Shown here: positions 1 through 10,400 of the stretch, one piece after another | Position numbering within the stretch: position 1 is the first letter of the stretch | How the letters are laid out: each line of letters starts with the position of its first letter | DNA from: an uncultured Naasia sp. | GTDB lineage: Bacteria; Actinomycetota; Actinomycetes; Actinomycetales; Microbacteriaceae | Reading direction: 5' to 3' | NCBI GenBank assembly: GCA_913778905.1 | Contig: CAJYYA010000010.1 | Coordinates: 1-64,000, forward strand | DNA length: 64,000 nucleotides | Translations under genes and position numbers: made by a program | The notes under the pieces: model-generated | What the model saw: only the letters and a program-made list of their open reading frames with translations | Databases searched by the model: none | Told to the model about the DNA's origin: nothing

Positions 1-10
1 GTTGGGTCGT

Positions 11-381
11 TTCGCGGCGGTCGCAGAGCGACCTCCTCAGCGACCGGGCGCGGGTCGCCTTGGGCGGGTTGCGGTCCACCTGCTCGTTGAGGAGGGCCGC
101 CAGGCCCGTCGCGAAACGAGCACGGGGAGCGGCGTGCGGGCGTCGCGTTGGTCCCTTCATTTCGCTTCGCTCAATGGGCGGGGTGACGCCTGTGCCCGCC
201 CGTTGAGCGGAGCGAAACGCAGGGTTCGCCGGCGTCGACCGGGGGTGGGTCGGCGATGGGGTCGCTTCGCGGCGGTCGCAGAGCGACCTCCTCAGCGACC
301 GGGCGCGGGGCGCCTTGGCGGGTTGCGGCTCGCCTGCTCGTTGAGGAGGGCCGCCAGGCCCGTCGCGAAACGAGCACGGGG
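11..381. repeat. Composite intergenic repeat, family A, copy 1
   Basis: This stretch has no convincing gene. It is built from modules that recur elsewhere in the window. The module with GGTCGCAGAGCGACCTCCTC occurs near 19-43 and again near 270-300. The module with GAGGAGGGCCGCCAGGCCCG occurs near 88-125 and 342-378. Between them, near 154-222, is an inverted pair whose arms read TTTCGCTTCGCTCAATGGGC and GCCCGTTGAGCGGAGCGAAA. The same modules reappear at 3064-3566 and 12298-12368. Open frames across it are low-complexity by-products of the repeats. Confidence 0.85.
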
Positions 382-407
382 AGTGATGCGCGTTCAGCGT
401 GAACGAC

Positions 408-440
408 GAAGGGCCCGTCCTCGGAGAGGACGGGCCCTTC
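408..440 (-). terminator. Hairpin terminator of the DUF7455 gene
   Basis: A 13-bp perfect stem (GAAGGGCCCGTCC and its complement) encloses a 7-nt loop. It lies 16 bp beyond the stop codon of the leftward gene at 457-681. There is no strong T-run, which is usual in high-GC actinobacteria. Confidence 0.8.
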
Positions 441-456
441 GTGAAACCGGTTCGGC

Positions 457-681
457 TCAGCTGCGGTTGTCGGCCTGCAGGCGGCTCGACTCGTCGTGCC
501 AGCTGCGGGCGACGCCCTCGAGCTTCTCCTGGTACTTCTTGCCGTGGTGGGCGCAGAACAGGAGTTCACCCTTGCCGAGCTCGACACGGATGTAAGCCTG
601 TGCTCCGCAGCTGTCGCAACGGTCGAGAGCGGACAGCTCGTAGGTGGGAGCTTCGGGTGCTTCAGTGGCGGTGTTCGACAT
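457..681 (-). CDS. DUF7455 family small zinc-ribbon-like protein
   Basis: This 74-residue protein resembles the DUF7455 family common in actinobacteria; its biochemical role is not known. A CDSCGAQA motif near residue 23 and a LFCAHHGKKY motif near residue 40 give Cys and His pairs that would suit binding one zinc ion. The ATG at 681 is chosen because the leftward strand has a GAGGAG ribosome site just upstream and the protein begins MSNTATEAP. An upstream in-frame start at 759 would add 26 low-complexity residues and is not preferred. The gene is monocistronic, ends at the hairpin at 408-440 and is divergent from parE. Confidence 0.8.
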   Translation of the reverse strand: MSNTATEAPEAPTYELSALDRCDSCGAQAYIRVELGKGELLFCAHHGKKYQEKLEGVARSWHDESSRLQADNRS

Positions 682-928
682 GGTGCGGCTCCTCGCAGGA
701 CTAGTGGTGCTCGCTGAGATCAACAATGAAACCACGCGATTGTTCCACGTCAGCCACATGACCAGACGTTTCGCTGTACGCGTATCGAGATCGTTACACC
801 CCTGACACGAGATTCGCGCGTGACTGTTGGTTCGGTGCCCGACCGTGCCGGGATGGGTCGGATTGCCGCGTATCTGCTGGGCGTCGGCCGTGCGGCGCGC
901 CCGTGCGAACCGTGTCGGAGGCTCCGAC

Positions 929-934
929 TACCCT
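929..934 (+). promoter_or_regulatory. -10 box of a leaderless parE promoter
   Basis: TACCCT sits exactly six bases before the GTG at 941. That spacing puts the expected transcription start on or next to the start codon. No ribosome site is evident before the GTG. Confidence 0.6.
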
Positions 935-940
935 GCTGAG

Positions 941-3040
941 GTGGCAGCAGCACAGGATTACACGGCCCGGCACCTCTCCGTCCTCGAGGGTCTTGAGGCC
1001 GTGCGCAAGCGTCCCGGCATGTACATCGGGTCCACCGACTCCCGCGGTCTCATGCACTGCCTGTGGGAGATCATCGACAACTCGGTCGATGAGGCCCTCG
1101 CCGGTCACGGGTCCGAGATCGACGTGGTCCTGCACGCCGACGGCAGCGTCGAGGTGCGCGACCAGGCGCGAGGCATCCCCGTCGACATCGAGCCCAAGAC
1201 GGGTCTGACCGGGGTCGAGGTCGTCTTCACGAAGCTCCACGCGGGCGGCAAGTTCGGCAGCGGCTCCTACGCGGCGTCCGGTGGTCTGCACGGTGTCGGG
1301 GCCTCGGTCGTCAACGCCCTGTCGGAACGCCTCGACGTCGAGGTCGACCGGGGCGGTAAGACCCACGCCATGTCGTTCCACCGCGGCGAGCCGGGTCGCT
1401 TCGCCGACGGAGCCGGCGCGAGCGCCGCGGGCAAGAGTCCGACGGCCGACTTCACGCCCTTCGTCTCGGGCAGCGAGCTCACGGTCATCGGCAAGGTCGC
1501 TCGTGCCAAGACGGGCAGCCGTGTGCGTTACTGGGCGGATCGTCAGATCTTCTCGCCCGAGGCCACGTTCTCCTTCGAAGACCTCGTCGCTCGCGCCAGG
1601 CAGACCGCCTTCCTTGTGCCGGGCCTCGCCATCACCATCCGGGACGAGCGCGGAGAAGAGGTGACGGAGGAGCGATTCCACTACGAGGGTGGCATCGCCG
1701 AGTTCGTCGACTTCCTCGCCCCTGACGAACCGGTCGTCGAGACATGGCGCATCCAGGGCGAAGGGGAGTTCCGCGAGACGGTTCCCGTTTTGCAGGAGAA
1801 CGGCCACATGGTGCCCACCGAGGTCTTGAGATCCTGCGAGGTCGACATCGCCATGCGTTGGGGCACCGGCTACGACACCGTCATGCGCACCTTCGTCAAC
1901 ATCATCTCGACCCCCAAGGGCGGCTCCCATCAGGCGGGGTTCGAAGCGGGGCTCCTCAAGGTGCTGCGCGCTCAGGTCGAGGCCAACGCCCGCCGCCTCA
2001 AGGTCGGATCCGACAAGCTCGAGAAGGACGACGTACTCGCCGGCCTGACCGTCGTCCTCACTGTGCGTCTCCCCGAGCCGCAGTTCGAGGGCCAGACCAA
2101 GGAGGTCCTCGGCACGCCCGCGGTCCGCAGCATCGTCGCCAACGTGCTCACCAAGGCGCTGACCGAGCGTTTCGCATCCACGAAGCGTGAGGACAAAGCG
2201 CAGACCAACGTGCTGCTCGAGAAGGTCGTCTCCGAGATGAAGGCCCGGGTCTCGGCACGCGCCCACAAAGAGACCCAGCGTCGCAAGAACGCCCTCGAGT
2301 CGTCTTCGCTGCCGACCAAATTGGTCGACTGCCGCAGCAACGACGTCGCGAACAGTGAGCTGTTCATCGTGGAGGGCGACTCTGCGCTCGGCACGGCCAA
2401 GTTGGCCCGTGACAGCGAGTATCAGGCGCTGCTTCCCATCCGCGGCAAGATACTCAATGTTCAGAAGGCGTCCATCAGCGACATGCTGAGCAACGTCGAG
2501 TGCGCGTCGATCCTGCAGGTGATCGGGGCCGGCTCCGGGCGCTCGTTCGACCTCTCGGCGGCGCGTTACGGGAAGGTCATCCTCATGAGCGACGCGGACG
2601 TCGACGGGGCCCATATCCGCACGCTGCTGCTCACACTCTTCTTCCGGTACATGCGGCCTCTCATCGAGGCAGGCCGGGTGTTCGCCGCCGTGCCGCCGCT
2701 GCACCGGGTGGTCGTCATGAACCCCGGCTCGAAGCCCAACGACGTGCTCTACACGTACTCGGAGAAGGAACTCCAAGGCCTGCTGACCCAGCTGGAGAAG
2801 CAGAAGAAGCGCTACCAGGATCCGATTCAGCGCTACAAGGGCCTCGGCGAGATGGATGCCGATCAGTTGGCGACCACGACGATGGACCGCTCGGCGCGCA
2901 TGTTGCGCCGTGTTCGTGTCGATGACGCCGCCGCGTCGGAGAAGGTGTTCGAACTGCTCATGGGCAACGACGTAGCGCCCCGCAAGGAGTTCATCGTCGA
3001 CGGATCGAGCCGGCTGGACCGCGAGCGCATCGACGCCTGA
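941..3040 (+). CDS. parE: DNA topoisomerase IV subunit B (ParE, type IIA ATPase subunit)
   Basis: ParE is the ATP-hydrolysing subunit of the type IIA topoisomerase that decatenates and relaxes DNA with ParC. The 699-residue protein has a GHKL ATPase domain (EIIDNSVDEA at about 43-52, DQARGIP near 74, GGLHGVGAS near 114). It then has a transducer domain and a TOPRIM domain with EGDSALG at about 478 and DADVDG at about 551. It ends with the conserved IQRYKGLGEMD segment. The length fits ParE and lacks the large GyrB insertion of enterobacteria. The GTG at 941 is preferred over an in-frame start at 827 because family similarity begins here and a TACCCT -10 box lies six bases upstream. It converges on parC, with repeats between the two. 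A gyrB label is the main alternative. Confidence 0.9.
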   Translation: MAAAQDYTARHLSVLEGLEAVRKRPGMYIGSTDSRGLMHCLWEIIDNSVDEALAGHGSEIDVVLHADGSVEVRDQARGIPVDIEPKTGLTGVEVVFTKLHAGGKFGSGSYAASGGLHGVGASVVNALSERLDVEVDRGGKTHAMSFHRGEPGRFADGAGASAAGKSPTADFTPFVSGSELTVIGKVARAKTGSRVRYWADRQIFSPEATFSFEDLVARARQTAFLVPGLAITIRDERGEEVTEERFHYEGGIAEFVDFLAPDEPVVETWRIQGEGEFRETVPVLQENGHMVPTEVLRSCEVDIAMRWGTGYDTVMRTFVNIISTPKGGSHQAGFEAGLLKVLRAQVEANARRLKVGSDKLEKDDVLAGLTVVLTVRLPEPQFEGQTKEVLGTPAVRSIVANVLTKALTERFASTKREDKAQTNVLLEKVVSEMKARVSARAHKETQRRKNALESSSLPTKLVDCRSNDVANSELFIVEGDSALGTAKLARDSEYQALLPIRGKILNVQKASISDMLSNVECASILQVIGAGSGRSFDLSAARYGKVILMSDADVDGAHIRTLLLTLFFRYMRPLIEAGRVFAAVPPLHRVVVMNPGSKPNDVLYTYSEKELQGLLTQLEKQKKRYQDPIQRYKGLGEMDADQLATTTMDRSARMLRRVRVDDAAASEKVFELLMGNDVAPRKEFIVDGSSRLDRERIDA

Positions 3041-3063
3041 CCCGAGGTCGCAGCGCCGCCTCG

Positions 3064-3566
3064 GCCTTGGCCCCGCCCATTGAGCGAGGCGAGATGAAGG
3101 GGATGACGGCGGAACTCGGGGGTTGTGCTGTCTCGTGCTCGTTTCGCGACGGACCTGGCGGCCCTCCTCAACGAGCGGTCCCGGGCGTCTGGTCGCTGAG
3201 GAGGTCGCTCTGCGACCGCCGCGAAGCGGCCTCGTGAAGCGCGTCTAGGACTGGTGACGGGTCCTCTGCGTTTCGCTGCGCTCAACGGGCGAGGAGGGCC
3301 CGCCCATTGAGCGAAGCGAAATGAAGGGGATGACGGCGGAACTCGGGATTGTGCTGTCTCGTGCTCGTTTCGCGACGGGCCTGGCGGCCCTCCTCAACGC
3401 GCAGGCCACGGCACGCGTGGCTGGTCGCTGAGGAGGTCGCTCTGCGACCGCCGCGAAGCGGCCACGTCGAGTGTGCGTCCGAGCGCCGGTGATGGATTCC
3501 CGTACGTTTCGCTGCGCTCAACGGGCGAGGAGGGCCCGCCCATTGAGCGAAGCGAAATGAAGGGCC
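3064..3566. repeat. Composite intergenic repeat, family A, two tandem units
   Basis: The 530 bp between the convergent parE and parC genes holds no gene. About 230 bp are repeated in tandem: CATTGAGCGA occurs near 3079, 3304 and 3541, which gives periods of about 225 and 237. Each unit carries a TTGAGCGAAGCGAAATGAAGG box, a CTCGTTTCGCGACGG box, a GGCGGCCCTCCTCAACG box and a GGTCGCTGAGGAGGTCGCTC box. Each ends with an inverted copy of the first box (TTTCGCTGCGCTCAACGGGC). Adjacent boxes can fold into hairpins, so the array may end transcription from both sides. Confidence 0.85.
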
Positions 3567-3570
3567 GGAC

Positions 3571-6009
3571 TCAGACGAGCGGCGTCCCGATCGAGCCGAT
3601 CGGCGCGTCCAGGGGAGTACCCGAGCCGTCGCGGCGGCCGCCCGGGTCGGGCAGGGTCCGTACCGAGCCGTCGGAACCGACCGCGTAAGCAGGATCCGCA
3701 CCCACCCAGGCGACCGAGAGACCGTCCTCGCCCTTCAGGAAGCTGTGAGCCCGCACGCCGCCGGTGGCGCGCCCCTTCGCGGGGAAGTCGACGAACAGCG
3801 ACACCTTGGCTCGGCCGTTATCGGTGCCCGGAAGCGCCGACGAGTTCGACGACACCGTCGCCACCACCGCGTGTTCGGGCTTGTCGACGGCGCCGAAGTG
3901 GATGACCTGCGCGCCCGCGCCCACGTTGATGCCCGCCATCCCGCCGGCCGCGACACCCTGCGGTCGCACGATCGAGGCCGCGAAGTGCAGCAGCTGCGCA
4001 TCGGACGTCACGAACACGAGTTCGTCGGATTCGCCCGTCTGCACAGCCCCCACGACCTCGTCCTTGGGCTTGAGTGCGATGACCTCGAAATCGGGCTTGT
4101 TCGGGTAGGCACCCGTCGCCACGCGCTTGACGACACCCGAGCGGGTACCGAGGGCGATCGGGTCCTCGCTCGTGAGTGACACGAGAGCCAGCACGCGCTC
4201 GTTCTTCCCGAGCGTCAGATACTCCGCGAGCCGTGCACCCGCTGCCAGCTGCACCGAGTTGGGCGGCACCGCGGGCAGGTCGACGGGGGTGAAGCGGACG
4301 AGACGCCCGAGGTTCGTGACGGCGCCCAGCTCGCCGCGGCTCGTGCCGCGGATCTGCGACAGCACCGCGTCGTGCTTGCTGCGCCGCGCGGGACGCTCGA
4401 GCTCGATGTCGTCTGCCAGGTCCACCCGGACGGCTCGGCCCGTGGTCGACAGCACGACGACGCAGGGGACGTCGGCGATCTCGAGCGACACGGCGGGCTT
4501 GCGACCGCGTGAGACGGCGGCGGAGGCCGGCGCTTCGGTCAGAAGGGTGCGGCGCGGGGTGCCGTGCTTCTCGGCGGTCTCCTCCATCTCGTCGGAGACG
4601 AGGCGGCGCAGCTTAGACTCGTCGCGCAGCAGCTCTTCGAGCATCGCGATGTCGGCGAGCAATTGGTCGCGCTCGGCCTCGAGCTCGATGCGGGAGAACT
4701 TGGTCAGACGCCGCAGGCGCAGCTCGAGGATGTACTCGGCTTGAACCTCGCTGAGGTCGAACACGTCGCGCAGGCGGGTGCGGGCCTCATCCGAGTCGTC
4801 GCTGGAGCGGATGACCTGGATGACCTCGTCGATGTCGAGGATGGCGATGAGCAGACCCTCGACGAGGTGCAGCCGGTCGCGGCGCTTTCCGAGACGGAAG
4901 CGCGTGCGTCGTGTGACGACCTCGATGCGATGGTCGATGTAGACCTGGACCAGTTCGATGAGACCGAGGGTGCGTGGGCCGCCGTCGACGAGCGCGACGT
5001 TGTTGATGCCCATCGACTCCTCGAGCGGAGTGAGCCGGTACAGCTGCTCGAGCACGGCCTCGGGGGAGAAGCCGGTCTTGATGCCGATGACGAGGCGCAG
5101 GCCGTTCTTCCGGTCCGTCAGGTCGTTGACGTCGCTGATGCCTTGGATCTTCTTGGACTGGACGCCGTCCTTGATCTTCTCGATGACGCGCTCGGGGCCC
5201 ACGAGATAGGGCAGCTCCGTGACGATCAGGCCGACCTTTCGCGGCGTGATGTTCTCGATCGACACCCGTGCGCGGGTGCGGAAGGTGCCGCGCCCGGTCG
5301 CATATGCGTCGCGGATCCCGTCGAGTCCGGAGATCGTGCCGCCCGTGGGCAGGTCGGGGCCCGGGATGAACCGCATGATGTCGTCGAGCGTGGCGTGCGG
5401 GTTCTCGATGAGATGGCGCGCACCGGCGACGACCTCGATGAGGTTGTGCGGCGCCATGTTCGTCGCCATGCCGACGGCGATACCGCTTGCGCCGTTGACG
5501 AGGAGATTCGGGAACGCCGAGGGGAGCACGCCCGGCTGTGTCAGCTGGTTGTCGTAGTTGGGGACGAAGTCGACGACGTCCTCGTCGAGGTTCTCGACCA
5601 TCGACATGGCGGCGGAGGCGAGGCGCGCCTCGGTGTAGCGCGAGGCGGCGGGACCGTCGTCGAGCGAGCCGAAGTTGCCGTGACCGTCGATGAGCGGCAG
5701 TCGCAGAGTGAAGGGCTGCGCGAGCCGGACCAGTGCGTCGTAGATGGCGGAGTCGCCGTGCGGGTGCAGCTTGCCCATGACCTCGCCGACCACGCGCGCC
5801 GATTTCACATGGCCGCGGTCCGGGCGGAGACCCATCTCGGCCATCATGTAGAGAATCCGGCGCTGGACGGGCTTCAGACCGTCTCGGGCGTCGGGCAGGG
5901 CGCGCGAGTAGATGACCGAGTACGCGTACTCGAGGAACGACTCCTGCATCTCGGATCCGACATCGATGTCCTGGATCCGCTCGACCACCCCTCCGCTCTC
6001 GGTGGTCAT
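3571..6009 (-). CDS. parC: DNA topoisomerase IV subunit A (ParC)
   Basis: ParC is the DNA-cleaving subunit that partners ParE. The 812-residue protein begins [16 protein letters not shown]. It has the winged-helix cleavage core with [19 protein letters not shown] and the catalytic tyrosine in [10 protein letters not shown]. Ser and Asp at the two classic quinolone-resistance positions of that helix are both the susceptible residues. A coiled-coil stretch ([15 protein letters not shown]) is followed by a beta-pinwheel C-terminus. I find no QRRGGKG GyrA box, which favours topoisomerase IV over gyrase. The ATG at 6009 is used because upstream in-frame sequence runs antisense through the next gene and has no family similarity. 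The gene converges on parE across the family A repeats. Confidence 0.9.
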   Translation of the reverse strand: MTTESGGVVERIQDIDVGSEMQESFLEYAYSVIYSRALPDARDGLKPVQRRILYMMAEMGLRPDRGHVKSARVVGEVMGKLHPHGDSAIYDALVRLAQPFTLRLPLIDGHGNFGSLDDGPAASRYTEARLASAAMSMVENLDEDVVDFVPNYDNQLTQPGVLPSAFPNLLVNGASGIAVGMATNMAPHNLIEVVAGARHLIENPHATLDDIMRFIPGPDLPTGGTISGLDGIRDAYATGRGTFRTRARVSIENITPRKVGLIVTELPYLVGPERVIEKIKDGVQSKKIQGISDVNDLTDRKNGLRLVIGIKTGFSPEAVLEQLYRLTPLEESMGINNVALVDGGPRTLGLIELVQVYIDHRIEVVTRRTRFRLGKRRDRLHLVEGLLIAILDIDEVIQVIRSSDDSDEARTRLRDVFDLSEVQAEYILELRLRRLTKFSRIELEAERDQLLADIAMLEELLRDESKLRRLVSDEMEETAEKHGTPRRTLLTEAPASAAVSRGRKPAVSLEIADVPCVVVLSTTGRAVRVDLADDIELERPARRSKHDAVLSQIRGTSRGELGAVTNLGRLVRFTPVDLPAVPPNSVQLAAGARLAEYLTLGKNERVLALVSLTSEDPIALGTRSGVVKRVATGAYPNKPDFEVIALKPKDEVVGAVQTGESDELVFVTSDAQLLHFAASIVRPQGVAAGGMAGINVGAGAQVIHFGAVDKPEHAVVATVSSNSSALPGTDNGRAKVSLFVDFPAKGRATGGVRAHSFLKGEDGLSVAWVGADPAYAVGSDGSVRTLPDPGGRRDGSGTPLDAPIGSIGTPLV

Positions 6010-6144
6010 GACAGAGCCATCCGGGACACGGGCGCGAGTGGTGCGGGCACGGGAATGTTCTTGGCTTCCTGTCGTGAGGATGTGGGATCGGAGCGGTGCG
6101 CTCGTGCGCGAATCGCGACATGCAGCGCGACGGCCGCGGTGTGT

Positions 6145-6150
6145 CAGACT
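6145..6150 (+). promoter_or_regulatory. Possible leaderless -10 box of the phosphodiesterase gene
   Basis: CAGACT lies six bases before the ATG at 6157. It departs from TANNNT at the first base, so it is weaker than the other leaderless candidates in the window. Confidence 0.4.
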
Positions 6151-6156
6151 GCCCCG

Positions 6157-7311
6157 ATGCCCCTCATGGTACCCACGGGCCTGGCCGAGGGCCCTCACCT
6201 GGCCGCAGTTCTCCCGAGTTCGCTCGCGGCGATGCGGGGCGAGAGGAACGACCTGAAGCTCCCGCCGCTGAGGTCGTTGATCGTCGTCGTGGTCGACGGA
6301 CTCGGCATGGCCGACCTCCGCGCCCACCGGGGCTACGCGCGTCGACTGGCGGAAGCCATGGGGTCGCGCTCGACCGCGCGAACGGGCGGACCCACCACGA
6401 CGGCATCCGCATTGACGTCGCTGACGACCGGCACGGTCCCCGGGCAGCACGGAATGGTCGGCTATTCGATCCTGGATCCGGTGAGCGACCGGGTCGTCAA
6501 CCAGCTGTCCGGTTGGGGTACCGGATCCGTCGACCCCCTGACCTGGCAACGCAAGCCGACCCTGTTCGAGAGCTCGGACCTCCGGAGCGTGGTCGTCGCC
6601 TCGCCCCGATACTCGGATTCCGGGTTCACCCGAGCGGTTCTCCGAGGAGCGCAGTATCGCGGGGTGTCGGACGTCCAAGAGCGCTTCCGGGTCGCCGTCG
6701 ACATCGTGAACGAGCCCGAGCCGGCACTCGTCTACCTCTACGTGCCCGAACTCGACATGGCCGCCCACTCGTCGGGCACGGATAGCGGCCGATGGCTCGC
6801 CGCCCTGGAGGACGTCGATGCCGCCGTGGCCTCTGCCGCGTCACGGCTGGGCCGAGGCGCCGGAATGATCCTCACCGCCGACCACGGCATGGTGACGGCC
6901 ACGCCGGAGTCGCGCATCGTCATCCCGGAGTCCTCCGATCTGCTCGGCGGCGTTCGCCATGTGGCGGGCGAGCCCCGCGTCCTGCACCTGCATCTCGATC
7001 CCGACGAGAGCGACGGGGATTCGACCGCACGAGCGGATGCCCTGGCCGAACTGTGGCGCCGTTCCGAACAACGCCGGGCCTGGGTCATGACTCGCGCCGA
7101 GGCGATCGAGGCGGGTGTCTTCGGTGCGGTCGATCCGCACGTCGCGCCCCGTATCGGCGACGTCGTGGTCGCGGCGCGGTCGAACTGGGTCTACTACGAA
7201 GAGCGGACGGCGGCCACGAGCGCCTTCGGGATGGTGGGCCAGCACGGATCGTTCACCGCGGAGGAGCGGGAGATCCCGTTGCTGCGGTTCGGAGCCGCCC
7301 GCCCGTCCTGA
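6157..7311 (+). CDS. Alkaline phosphatase superfamily protein, probable phosphodiesterase/nucleotide pyrophosphatase
   Basis: This 384-residue protein belongs to the alkaline phosphatase/nucleotide pyrophosphatase superfamily. These metalloenzymes hydrolyse phosphoester or phosphodiester bonds with a Thr or Ser nucleophile and two zinc ions. [12 protein letters not shown] near residue 42 supplies the first metal Asp. [13 protein letters not shown] near residue 80 is the expected nucleophile region. [11 protein letters not shown] near 198 and TADHGMV near 243 supply later Asp and His ligands. No signal peptide is seen, so it looks cytoplasmic. It is divergent from parC, and its end is followed by the operator region of the glycan locus, so it is probably not part of that locus. 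The substrate is unknown. Confidence 0.8.
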   Translation: MPLMVPTGLAEGPHLAAVLPSSLAAMRGERNDLKLPPLRSLIVVVVDGLGMADLRAHRGYARRLAEAMGSRSTARTGGPTTTASALTSLTTGTVPGQHGMVGYSILDPVSDRVVNQLSGWGTGSVDPLTWQRKPTLFESSDLRSVVVASPRYSDSGFTRAVLRGAQYRGVSDVQERFRVAVDIVNEPEPALVYLYVPELDMAAHSSGTDSGRWLAALEDVDAAVASAASRLGRGAGMILTADHGMVTATPESRIVIPESSDLLGGVRHVAGEPRVLHLHLDPDESDGDSTARADALAELWRRSEQRRAWVMTRAEAIEAGVFGAVDPHVAPRIGDVVVAARSNWVYYEERTAATSAFGMVGQHGSFTAEEREIPLLRFGAARPS

Positions 7312-7324
7312 TTCCAGCGACGCG

Positions 7325-7362
7325 GTGTTCGAGTCTGTTCGAATGGCTCCGAGTCTGTTCGA
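7325..7362. promoter_or_regulatory. Candidate operator of the GH59-like gene
   Basis: The sequence GTGTTCGAGTCTGTTCGA at 7325-7342 is followed by a second CGAGTCTGTTCGA at 7350-7362. An almost identical 18-mer, GTGTTCGAGTCCGTTCGC, lies at 28273-28290 upstream of the second DeoR/LacI hybrid regulator. This suggests that the regulator at 27090-28211 controls both genes. Confidence 0.6.
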
Positions 7363-7440
7363 TCGCCTTCTCTGTTCCCGACCGGTCGTGGTTGCCTGCT
7401 GACACCCCCAACGGGCTTCTTTCGACGACGAGGAACACCC

Positions 7441-10400
7441 ATGACGAAGACGTCACTGGCGCGCATCACCGGCGCCCTGACCGCGGTCGCACTCACCACG
7501 GCAGGGGTCCTCCTGCCGTTCGCCCCGGCCGTCGCGGCCGGAGCCGATCCGGTATCGGTGACGGTCGACGGCGCCGACGTTCGCGCCGCGGCCGAGAATC
7601 GTAACGGCCTGCCCTTCAAGGGATTCGGCGTGCTCAGTGCGAACTCGACCAGTGCGCTGCTGATGGACTACAAGGCCCAGCATCCCGAGAAGTACTGGGA
7701 GATGATCGAGACCCTGTTCGGCGGTGAGCGCCCCATCATGAACACGGTCAAGATCGAGATGGGGAACGACCGCAACACCTCGACGGGTCCCAATGCCTCG
7801 ACGATGCGCTCGCGCGACGAGTACCCGAACGTGCTTCGCGAGCCCGGCTTCTAGCTCGCGGCGGACGCGCAGCTCGTCGCGAAGGGCGATGTCCACGTCA
7901 GCATCCTGCGTTGGACGCGGCCCGCCTGGGTCACGAGTCACGCCGACCAGTACATCTGGTTCAAGAACACCGTCCTCGCCGCCTATCGCGAGTTCGGCGT
8001 AATGGTGGACTCCATCAATCCGGATGTGAACGAGACCGGTAATCCCGAGATCCAGCTCTACAAGGACTTCTCGAGCTGGCTCCGCGGTGACACCCGCGGC
8101 TATGAGGGCGCCACGGCGGGTGACCCGAACAACGGTTTCGCCTCGGACACCGAGCGCGACCTGTATCGCTCGATCGAGACCATCGCGGCGGACACCGTGG
8201 GCACCCCACCCGTCGGCTTCGGCAACGCCATGACCGCGTCGGACAGCTCCCTTCGCGACGCCGTCGATGTCGTCGGCTTTCACTACTCGAGTGCGGATGA
8301 CAGCGCCGGGAATATGAAGAAGCTCGCCGAGCAGTTCGACAAGGAGGTCTGGAACTCGGAGGGGCAGTCGACCTTCTCCAACTCGGCCGACCGCCCGAAC
8401 AACGACAACTCGGACGAGCAGGGCGGAACCGGCACCGCGTTCGGCGGAACCAACAGCGCCCTCGAGATGGGCAACTGGGTGACCACGGGATTCGCGGCGT
8501 CGCGTCGCACGATGAACATCTTCCAGCCGGCCATCGGCTCCTTCTACGACGGGTTCCAGTACTCCTCGAAAGAGCTCGTCAACGCGCGGGAACCGTGGTC
8601 CGGCTGGTTGTACTACGACGGGGGCTTGGCCGTGATCGAGCACTTCACCCACTTCGCGGACCTCGGGTGGGAGAACGAGACCAATACCGCGGGTGTCTGG
8701 CGCGCGATCCCGAAGGCGTCGGGCAGCGAGTTGGGCACCGGCAACCCGCCCGGGGGAGCGCGAGCGGGCGGCGCGTCCTACACGACGCTCGCCGCGCCGG
8801 ACGCATCCGACTTCTCGACCGTCGTGATCAACGACAGCAAGTACACGAAGAGCTACCGCGTCACCGCGGAGAATCTCGCTCTCGGTGCGGACACCACGGC
8901 CGAGCTGTGGGAGACGCGCGCCGCGGACGCGGGTCAGGCCTTCGACGCGAACTACCTGCAGCCGGTGGCAGAACTCCGCCCGAACGGCGACGGCGTCTAC
9001 ACCTTCGATGTGCGCCCCTTCTCCGCGGTGACCCTCACGACTCTCGATCAGGCCGCCGTGGTCACCGACGGGTCGCTCGTCGCTCGCACCGGGTACGGCA
9101 GCGCCGTGCCGAGCACGCCGGAATTCACCCGCCCCGACGGCGGACGCGATGTGCTCGACACGGATGCGAGCGGTTCCCGCAACGGCGTCGCCGACGACGG
9201 GTTCCTCTACGCCGACGACTTCGACTACGCCGAGCAGGGACCGGTTCGCGGCTACGACCCGGTGACGGGCTCCGTCACCACGGCGGGCGAGGACTTCCTC
9301 GAGAGCCGGGGGGCGCGGGCCAAACCGGCGGGCACCCCGAGCGTTCAGGTCGAGGATCTGGGAGCCACGCCGCGCTACACGAACGACACCAACGGTGCGT
9401 TCGAGTCGGTCGCGACCGCGGACTCCGAGCGAGGTCGAGTGCTTCGCCAGCAGGTCGGGCCGGGTATGGCGGGCGGGGCGTGGAACAGCGGCGATCCGAA
9501 GACCACCATCGGCGACGCTCGCTGGGTCAACTACACCGTCTCGACCGATGTGCTGTTCGAAGCGGAAGGCACCCAATACGCGACGCTGGGTGCTCGTCAG
9601 CAGGGGGGAACGGCGAACGGACAGAACGTCTCGGCGGCCGAGCTTCGCGTGGATCCGACCGGTGCGTGGAGCCTTCTGCGTTTCGGGACGTCCGTGGCGA
9701 GCGGCAGCGCATCGGCGAAGCCGGAGACGGCATTCGCCACCGGAGCCGGGAAGTGGAACCGCCTCGCGGTGACCGTCGCCGGGAACGTCTACTCCGCGTC
9801 GATCAACGGCGTCGAGGTCGCCCGATTCACCGACCCGACGCCGCAGGCCGCGGGCCGGATCCAGTTGGGGTCGAGTTTCAACTTCGTGCAGTTCGACGAT
9901 CTATCCGTCGAGACGGTGCCCGGGTACACGCCGTATTACGCCTCGATCGTCGACGGGATGCACCAGACGAGCTGGGACGACACCTCGGTACCCGTCCTGC
10001 AGTTCGATGAGAAGTGGAGCCACGTCAACGGGCAGGGGATGTTCGAGTGGCAGCGCACGGCCTCGAAGAGCACCGGTGCCGGCGCCACGATGTCCTACAC
10101 CTTCACAGGCACAGGGCTCGATCTGATCGGGACCAACCCGGGGGCGGCGACGCTCGATGTCATCGTCGACGGCACGGTCGTCGCGGCTGCGGCTCCCACG
10201 TGGAGCGCGGGCAGCGAGCGGACCACCTTCGAGATCCGCGGGCTGCGGGATGCGCGGCACACCGTCGCGATCCGGACGGCGAACGACTCCTCGATCAACG
10301 TGGACGCGGTGGGCGTCATCACGGCCGGCGCCGACTCGGCGCGCGTCGACACGGCAGTACTGCGTGCCGCGATCGACCGCGTGGACGACCTGCAGGAGGC

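Noticed and set aside
794-2776. A 660-codon open frame antisense to parE
   Set aside because: It is a shadow of the high third-position GC of parE. Its composition is rich in Arg, Gly, Val and Asp, with no family resemblance or ribosome site.
1-3566. A CRISPR array in the repeat-rich first kilobases
   Set aside because: The repeats are of several kinds, unequally spaced and in both orientations. There are no unique spacers of constant length and no cas genes.
941-6009. The gyrB-gyrA pair beside the replication origin
   Set aside because: ParC lacks a GyrA box, the genes are convergent rather than tandem, and dnaA, dnaN and recF are not present nearby.
6010-6768. A 253-codon N-terminal extension of ParC
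   Set aside because: It runs antisense through the phosphodiesterase gene, shows no topoisomerase similarity, and family similarity starts at the ATG at 6009.
7852-8002. A frameshift in the GH59-like gene
   Set aside because: Codons on both sides of the TAG are in the same frame and translate into continuous family-like sequence, so it is a point change, not an indel.
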